Assembly (NCBI GenBank): GCA_017539765.1
Contig: JAFYCH010000100.1
Coordinates: 1 to 17,030, forward strand
DNA length: 17,030 bases
Direction of reading: 5' to 3'
Source: Clostridia bacterium
Lineage (GTDB): Bacteria; Bacillota; Clostridia; Christensenellales; UBA1242
Shown piece by piece: positions 12,704 through 17,030 of the stretch. Within the stretch, counting starts at the first letter, position 1; every line of letters starts with the position of its first letter. Position numbers and translations under genes: made by a program. Under the pieces are notes generated by a model. That model saw only the letters and a list, made by a program, of their open reading frames with translations. It was not told the origin of the DNA and did no database searches.

Positions 12704-14296
12704 ATGATTCAAGTAAATAATGTAATGCTTCAGTTTGACGGAAAAAAGTTGTTTGACGATGTAAATTTAAAGTTTACAAAGGGCAATTGTTATGGAATTA
12801 TTGGAGCAAACGGAGCAGGTAAAAGTACATTTTTAAGATTGCTTACTGGTGACCTAGAACCAAGCCGTGGAGAGATTTCAATAAGCCCAAACGAGCGTAT
12901 GAGTGTGCTTAAACAAAACCAAGAAGCATACAACGACAAGACTGCGCTTGAAACAGTACTTATGGGACACAAGCGTCTTTATGAAATTATGAAAGAAAAA
13001 GATGCTTTGTATGCAAAAGAAGATTTCAGTGAGGCCGATGGTATAAAGGCTGGCGAACTTGAAAACGAATTTGCAGAACTTGGTGGTTGGGAAGCAGAAA
13101 GCAATGCGGAAACACTTTTGAATAATATGGGCATACCTTCCGACCTTTTTAACAAACTTATGGTTGATATTGACCCAAAAATAAAAGTTAAAATTTTGCT
13201 TGCACAAAGTTTGTTTGATAACCCTGATATTTTAATTTTGGACGAGCCAACAAACAATTTGGATGCAAAAACAGTTATGTGGCTTGAAGAATTTTTATTG
13301 GATTTTGAAAACCTTGTCATAGTTGTCAGCCACAACAGACACTTCCTTAACAAAATTTGCACAAATATTTGCGACGTAGACTATGGAAAAATAAATATGT
13401 TTGTAGGAAACTACGATTTCTGGTATGAAACAAATCAACTTCTTCAAAAACAAGCAAGAGACCAAAACAAAAAAATGGAGCAAAGAGCAGAAGAACTTAA
13501 ACAATTTATTGCACGTTTCTCTGCAAATGCATCTAAGTCAAGACAGGCAACAAGCAGAAAAAGAGAACTTGAAAAACTCACTCTCAACGATATTGTTCCA
13601 AGCAGCAGAAGATATCCTTATGTAGATTTTGCCATGCCAAGAGATATTGGAAATGAAGTTTTGGAAGTCAAAAACTTAACAAAAAAAGGTCTTTTTGAAA
13701 ATGTAAGTTTTATTGTTAACAAAGGCGACAAAATTACATTTTTAAGTGATAATGCACTTATTCCAACAGCACTTTTTAATATTTTGGCTGGTGAAGATGA
13801 AGATTATACAGGTGAAGTTAAGTGGGGAAAAACAATAACTACAGCATATCTTCCTCAAAATAATGAAAAGTATTTTGATGGTTGCGAACTAAATTTGGTA
13901 GAGTGGCTTGGTCAATATTCAAAAGAACACGATGCAACATATCTTCGTGGTTGGCTTGGCAGAATGCTTTTCTCTGGTGATGATGCACTTAAAAAAGCGA
14001 AGGTGCTTTCTGGCGGTGAAAAGGTAAGATGTATGCTTTCAAGAATGATGCTTAACAGCGGAAATGTTTTGATTATGGACGAACCAACCAATCACTTGGA
14101 CCTTGAAAGTATCACAGCACTCAACAACGGAATGATAAATTTCAAAGGTTGCATTTTGTTTACCAGTCACGACCAAGAAGTGACAGAGACTGTTGCAAAC
14201 AGAGTTATTGTTATAAACAAAACAAAAGAATTTGACAAAGAAATTTCTTATGAACACTATTTAAGAATGTTATATTTTGAAAATAAGAAAAAGTAA
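12704..14296 (+). CDS. ABC-F family ATPase (YbiT-type)
   Basis: The start is ATG 12704, behind CAGGAGA; an upstream in-frame ATG at 12668 lacks a ribosome site. The 530-residue protein has two ABC domains and no membrane segment, so it is a ribosome-acting ABC-F and not a transporter. NBD1: Walker A GANGAGKST (34-42), Walker B with D180/E181 (ILILDEPTNNLD) and H-loop VVSHNRHF. NBD2: signature LSGGEK (435-440), Walker B with D459 (VLIMDEPTNHLD) and H-loop FTSHD. NBD1 lacks a readable LSGG signature (DPKIKVKILLAQ near 157-168), and NBD2 lacks a Walker A (LSDNALIPT near 347-355). The linker (about 255-300) is charged and helical. The pattern fits YbiT-like members, which act on stalled ribosomes; drug resistance is not implied. 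Confidence 0.9.
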   Translation: MIQVNNVMLQFDGKKLFDDVNLKFTKGNCYGIIGANGAGKSTFLRLLTGDLEPSRGEISISPNERMSVLKQNQEAYNDKTALETVLMGHKRLYEIMKEKDALYAKEDFSEADGIKAGELENEFAELGGWEAESNAETLLNNMGIPSDLFNKLMVDIDPKIKVKILLAQSLFDNPDILILDEPTNNLDAKTVMWLEEFLLDFENLVIVVSHNRHFLNKICTNICDVDYGKINMFVGNYDFWYETNQLLQKQARDQNKKMEQRAEELKQFIARFSANASKSRQATSRKRELEKLTLNDIVPSSRRYPYVDFAMPRDIGNEVLEVKNLTKKGLFENVSFIVNKGDKITFLSDNALIPTALFNILAGEDEDYTGEVKWGKTITTAYLPQNNEKYFDGCELNLVEWLGQYSKEHDATYLRGWLGRMLFSGDDALKKAKVLSGGEKVRCMLSRMMLNSGNVLIMDEPTNHLDLESITALNNGMINFKGCILFTSHDQEVTETVANRVIVINKTKEFDKEISYEHYLRMLYFENKKK

Positions 14297-14353
14297 AAAT
14301 TTGTCAAAAAAATAACAAAAAACATATAAAAAACGCAAAAAATCAGGCAAAAA
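14288..14353. other. Helically phased A-tracts overlapping the ABC-F 3' end
   Basis: A-runs are centred near 14290, 14297, 14309, 14319, 14330, 14339 and 14351, mostly one per helical turn, running from the last codons of the ABC-F gene into the terminator. No promoter lies here because the flanking genes converge. Confidence 0.55.
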
Positions 14354-14367
14354 CGCCTGATTTTTTT
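14337..14367. terminator. Bidirectional terminator
   Basis: TCAGGC (14343-14348) and GCCTGA (14355-14360), extended by A6/T6 flanks, close an AAAAAC loop. U-tracts exist on both strands, so it serves the ABC-F gene (+) and the gene at 14401 (-). Confidence 0.88.
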
Positions 14368-14400
14368 AATTTTTAATAAAATTTGTAATAGCTTTTGCTG

Positions 14401-14979
14401 CTATTTTAAATTGTTCAATGTGTTAAGTTGGCTTTTTAAATTTGCAACAACAATAATTAAAGTTGAGCGCTGATTTGCATTGTTTGTTTTAAGCAGAAGT
14501 TTGTTTGCTAGTTCCAAAATGTGATAAACTCTGTTATACATTTGATTAAGTGCGGTTTTATAGTCATCTGACAATCTTATTCTGAAAGTGTTAAATATTG
14601 GTAGTCTTGATTTTGGGTAATTTGTTTTGTAAATGTTTAAAATTGCGATTGATAAAATCTCCATTTGGTCTTTGAGATTGTTTATTGTGTTTTTATCTTC
14701 TTGAGGCGCAATATTTTCCAGTTCATCATAATTTTTAATGGTGCGTTGCATTTCGAGATATATTCTTTTGGTTAAGTGTTGAGTGCTTAAAAGCATAGAG
14801 TGATATCTTTTTTGTGGAAACGCTGGAACAAAGTTATCGTTTTGTTGTGGAAAGTTTTGTGGGAATTCTGTTGATTCACTAACAAAACATTTATAGTTAT
14901 CAACATTTTCTTTGCTTGGAATATTTTTATTTGTTTTATTATCTAAATTTTGAATAATATTGTTATTTTTTTCTTCCAT
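14401..14979 (-). CDS. Hypothetical helical protein with Asn/Gln-rich N-terminus
   Basis: The protein has 192 residues. The first 55 are rich in Asn, Gln, Lys, Pro and Phe and look disordered. Residues from about 60 to 192 are strongly helical, with heptad-like hydrophobics (KRIYLEMQRTIKNYDELE, MEILSIAILNIYKTNY, VYHILELANKLLL), suggesting a helical bundle. No metal-binding or catalytic motif is seen and I do not recognise the family. AAGGAGA precedes the ATG. It follows the CwlD-like gene by 15 nt on the same strand, so they are probably one transcript; a link to spore cortex or germination would be guilt by association only. It ends at the bidirectional terminator 14337-14367. Confidence 0.78.
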   Translation of the reverse strand: MEEKNNNIIQNLDNKTNKNIPSKENVDNYKCFVSESTEFPQNFPQQNDNFVPAFPQKRYHSMLLSTQHLTKRIYLEMQRTIKNYDELENIAPQEDKNTINNLKDQMEILSIAILNIYKTNYPKSRLPIFNTFRIRLSDDYKTALNQMYNRVYHILELANKLLLKTNNANQRSTLIIVVANLKSQLNTLNNLK

Positions 14980-14994
14980 AAATATCTCCTTTTA

Positions 14995-15696
14995 TTATTT
15001 TGATTTGATTATTTCCAAATAATTGATTATGCCAGAATAAATAGAGTAGCACATTTTATTTTGATATTCTTCTTGTTGCAAAAGTTTTTCTTCGGTTTCA
15101 TTACTCAAAAAACCGCACTCAACAATCACTCCTGGCATTTTGCTGTTGTTTAAAATGTAGTAGTCTCCGCCAAGTACTAGTTTTCTTGCATTGTCAAAGT
15201 TTGCAACAAGCATATCTTTAATTCCACTTGCAAGCCTTTCGCTTTCTGTATCATCTTGTTTAAAAAATACTTGTGCACCATTTTCACTGCTGCTACTAAA
15301 CTTGTTCATGTGGATAGAAATCAGAAGTTGAGCATTGCTGTTGTTTATTATGTCAACGCGGTTTTTCATATCAACAAGTTTAAAGTCATCTTCAGTCCCT
15401 TTGCAAAGGCCTTTTTGTGATGAGCGTGTGTTGACAACAGTTATCCCCAAACTTTCGAGATACTTTGTAAGTTTTTTTGCATATATCAAATTTAGGTCAC
15501 TTTCAACAACGCCTGTTTTTGTGCCGACTGTTCCGCCGTCGGGGCCGCCGTGACCAGCGTCAATTGCGATTACAATTCCAAGTGGAGTGGCTACATTTGT
15601 TTGCACTGCAGATGTCGCGAAGAAACTGAATCCAAAAATTACAATCAAAAAAACTGCAAACAACAAGATCATTTTTTTTCTTATAATAATTGTCAT
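14995..15696 (-). CDS. cwlD: N-acetylmuramoyl-L-alanine amidase, CwlD-like
   Basis: The 233-residue protein is close to Bacillus CwlD length (about 237). An N-terminal hydrophobic segment (about 9-31) acts as membrane anchor or signal. The Amidase_3 zinc site is intact: H49 (IDAGHGG), E65 (VVESDLN) and H129 (LISIHMN), with catalytic E193 (VIVECGFLSN). The enzyme cleaves the amide between muramic acid and L-alanine. CwlD does this on spore cortex to make muramic lactam, which germination needs; vegetative amidases of this family usually carry extra wall-binding domains, absent here. The start is uncertain: neither ATG 15696 nor ATG 15672 has a ribosome site. TAATAT lies 5 nt before the first. 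The symbol is by similarity. Confidence 0.83.
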   Translation of the reverse strand: MTIIIRKKMILLFAVFLIVIFGFSFFATSAVQTNVATPLGIVIAIDAGHGGPDGGTVGTKTGVVESDLNLIYAKKLTKYLESLGITVVNTRSSQKGLCKGTEDDFKLVDMKNRVDIINNSNAQLLISIHMNKFSSSSENGAQVFFKQDDTESERLASGIKDMLVANFDNARKLVLGGDYYILNNSKMPGVIVECGFLSNETEEKLLQQEEYQNKMCYSIYSGIINYLEIIKSK

Positions 15697-15752
15697 ACTA
15701 TATATTATTTTGCAAGAATAAATTTAATTACAAAAAATTAATTTTTGCACAC

Positions 15753-15785
15753 AAAAAAATCAAATATAAAAAATATATTTGATTT
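15753..15785 (-). terminator. Terminator of the SANT-like gene
   Basis: AAATCAAATATA (15757-15768) and TATATTTGATTT (15774-15785) form a perfect 12-bp stem around a 5-nt loop. On the minus strand it is followed by more U residues (15756-15753). It lies about 90 nt beyond the stop of the 15876-16664 gene. The 15786-15875 interval between is AT-rich with T-runs and a short GCTA/TAGC hairpin (15835-15846). Confidence 0.75.
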
Positions 15786-15875
15786 GTTAAATTTTTAAAA
15801 TTATTAAAAAACTGTGATATTTTATCAAAAAAATGCTATTTTTAGCGTATTTTTTGACCATTTATTAATGTTTTT

Positions 15876-16664
15876 TTACAAATTCGGTGCTGAATCTAGT
15901 TTCTGAACATATTCAATTCTGTAAAATTCAAGTTGCTTATTTAGGCTGCTGTTTTTTATTTTTAGTTCGTTTAGTTGTTGTTTTAGTGTTTCTATTTCAG
16001 TTTGTTTTTGTTCAAGTTCAACAATTCTTTTTCGCCTTTCTTCTTCTGTCTGTTCTAAAAATTTTTCTGCTTTTTCTTTTTTGTCGGCATCTGCATTTTC
16101 CTTTACAAGTTTAACAAGTCCCATAAACAAACTCTTGATTTCATCATCAGTTAGTCTGCTTTTTTTATTAAAACCATTTGTAGGGAATTGAATAACTTTT
16201 GTGTCTTCCGTTTTTGAGATTTGCTTATTTGTTTTTAAATTATCTAAAGAGTTGGTGGTCGATTGCTTGGTTTTGCGAGTTATGTTTCTTAGTTTGTTTT
16301 GAATACGCAGCATTTGCTTTGCGTTGCCATCAGACAATTTCATGCAGGCACTACGCGTTGAAAAGCCATTTTTTTTATATTCGGCAATTTTATCTAGGAG
16401 CTCACTTTCTTGCATCTTATCAAAATGTTCAAAGATTTGTATTTTATGCTTTGAAACATCTATTCCTAGTTTTTGACAGAGTGATGTGTTATTTTTTAGC
16501 ACTTTTAAATGGCTGTAGTAAAAATTTCTGATGGTCAAAGGGTTTTTGCCGGATTGTTTTGCATATTGCTTAAAACTATGCATTGTGCTTAAATTTTTTT
16601 TATTGTTCTCTTCAATCATAGAAAACAATTTTACAATTTCTTCATCTTTCCATTTTGCTTTCAT
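15876..16664 (-). CDS. SANT/Myb-like DNA-binding protein with C-terminal coiled coil (RsfA-like)
   Basis: The start is set at ATG 16664, because GAGGT lies just upstream; a longer frame to 16709 has no ribosome site. The product has 262 residues. Residues 1-55 (MKAKWKDEEIVKLFSMIE...HSFKQYAKQ...TIRNFYYSHLK) resemble a SANT/Myb-type helix-turn-helix with the W, F, A and R-N-x-Y-Y positions seen in RsfA-like regulators. A second helical DNA-binding-like segment runs at about 80-130. A basic linker follows, then a long coiled coil (about 195-255, EERRKRIVELEQKQTEIETLKQQLNELK). It is probably a dimeric DNA-binding protein. RsfA regulates forespore genes in Bacillus, which would suit the nearby CwlD-like gene, but this is inference. 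Confidence 0.65.
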   Translation of the reverse strand: MKAKWKDEEIVKLFSMIEENNKKNLSTMHSFKQYAKQSGKNPLTIRNFYYSHLKVLKNNTSLCQKLGIDVSKHKIQIFEHFDKMQESELLDKIAEYKKNGFSTRSACMKLSDGNAKQMLRIQNKLRNITRKTKQSTTNSLDNLKTNKQISKTEDTKVIQFPTNGFNKKSRLTDDEIKSLFMGLVKLVKENADADKKEKAEKFLEQTEEERRKRIVELEQKQTEIETLKQQLNELKIKNSSLNKQLEFYRIEYVQKLDSAPNL

Positions 16665-16756
16665 ATTTACCTCAAAACAATTGTTGACTATTTTGATAAG
16701 TCTATACAATAATTTTATTTGGTATTATTTTTTGAAACTGTCAATATAAATATGAT

Positions 16757-17030
16757 ATGAAAGAGTTTGTGTTTTTTACTCAAAAAGATTGTAAAATAAC
16801 CATAAATGATTGTGGTGTAATGGTGTCAAAAACTAACCCCAAAAAAATAACGATTTCAGAAAACAAAACGCTCTGTTTCAATTATTATTTTTGTGATACG
16901 GAAGCGGGCGTGTTTCATCAAAAAATTGTTTTTGACGGCAAAAATTTTGTTTGCGACAATAAGTTTTTAAAACTTATTAAAGTCAAAGAAAATTTATATT
17001 TTGTTAAAATTTTGGTTAAAAATGGCTGTT
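16757..17030 (+). CDS. Hypothetical protein, 5' part (runs off the window)
   Basis: A frame opens at ATG 16757 and stays open to the window end (91 codons), in a region where chance frames end quickly. It begins MKEFVFFTQKDCKITINDCG and alternates hydrophobic and polar residues (KITISENK, CFNYYFCD, HQKIVFDGKNFVC), suggesting a beta-rich soluble domain with several cysteines. I do not recognise it. No ribosome site precedes the ATG; TATAAA (16745-16750) ends 6 nt before it, like the leaderless genes on the minus strand, but no matching -35 is seen. It is divergent from the SANT-like gene with 92 bp between starts. Confidence 0.6.
   Translation, partial: MKEFVFFTQKDCKITINDCGVMVSKTNPKKITISENKTLCFNYYFCDTEAGVFHQKIVFDGKNFVCDNKFLKLIKVKENLYFVKILVKNGC

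Noticed and set aside
15834..15847. GCTA/TAGC hairpin as terminator of the SANT-like gene
   Set aside because: A 4-bp AT-containing stem is too weak; the 12-bp stem at 15757-15785 is better.
1..17030. CRISPR array, insertion sequence or prophage
   Set aside because: No regularly spaced repeats, transposase, integrase or terminal inverted repeats were seen.

Overview
The window is about 17 kb of strongly AT-rich bacterial DNA using the standard bacterial code: TGA is used as a stop at positions 6392, 10439 and 12589. Strong AAGGAG-type ribosome sites, TTGACA/TATAAT promoters and U-tract terminators fit a low-GC Bacillota (Firmicutes). A CwlD-like cortex amidase, DUF975, DUF378 and a YbiT-type ABC-F protein point to a Clostridia-like, possibly spore-forming lineage. 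It reads as core chromosome: there is one tRNA gene and the RNase P RNA gene, and I see no transposase, phage module or CRISPR array.

Layout, left to right. Positions 1-687 hold the end of an acyl-ACP thioesterase, followed by bent-DNA-like A-tracts and an unknown coiled-coil gene (874-1581). Positions 1634-4290 hold a promoter-to-terminator operon of three genes whose products all carry zinc ribbons: an SPFH/band-7 protein, a TFIIB-type zinc-ribbon membrane protein and a small membrane zinc-ribbon protein. It resembles part of the Bacillus ydjGHI envelope-stress set. A DUF378 membrane protein follows. At 4603-6394 a CrtO-family membrane acyltransferase and a GT4 glycosyltransferase diverge from overlapping promoters and could build an acylated glycolipid together. 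Then come a DUF975 membrane protein and a radical SAM protein on the minus strand, and a small protein plus tRNA-Arg(UCG) on the plus strand. A glutathione peroxidase-like and a HAD-hydrolase gene follow on the minus strand.

Positions 9794-11451 form a second three-gene membrane operon ending in a LURP-one-like protein. Its promoter matches that of the SPFH operon in both hexamers and spacing. rnpB follows (about 11529-11850), and its terminator hairpin is repeated 124 bp downstream. Next are a GNAT-like acetyltransferase and a YbiT-type ABC-F ATPase. The right end holds a minus-strand pair (CwlD-like amidase plus an unknown helical protein), a minus-strand SANT/Myb-like coiled-coil protein, and a divergent unknown gene cut by the window edge.

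The most unusual signals are: a tRNA whose elbow pair G19-C56 appears swapped to U19-A56; several minus-strand genes whose -10 box ends exactly 6 nt before the ATG (predicted leaderless mRNAs); helically phased A-tracts just after stop codons; the CrtO-like/GT4 divergent pair without carotenoid genes; and the two membrane operons with matching promoters.
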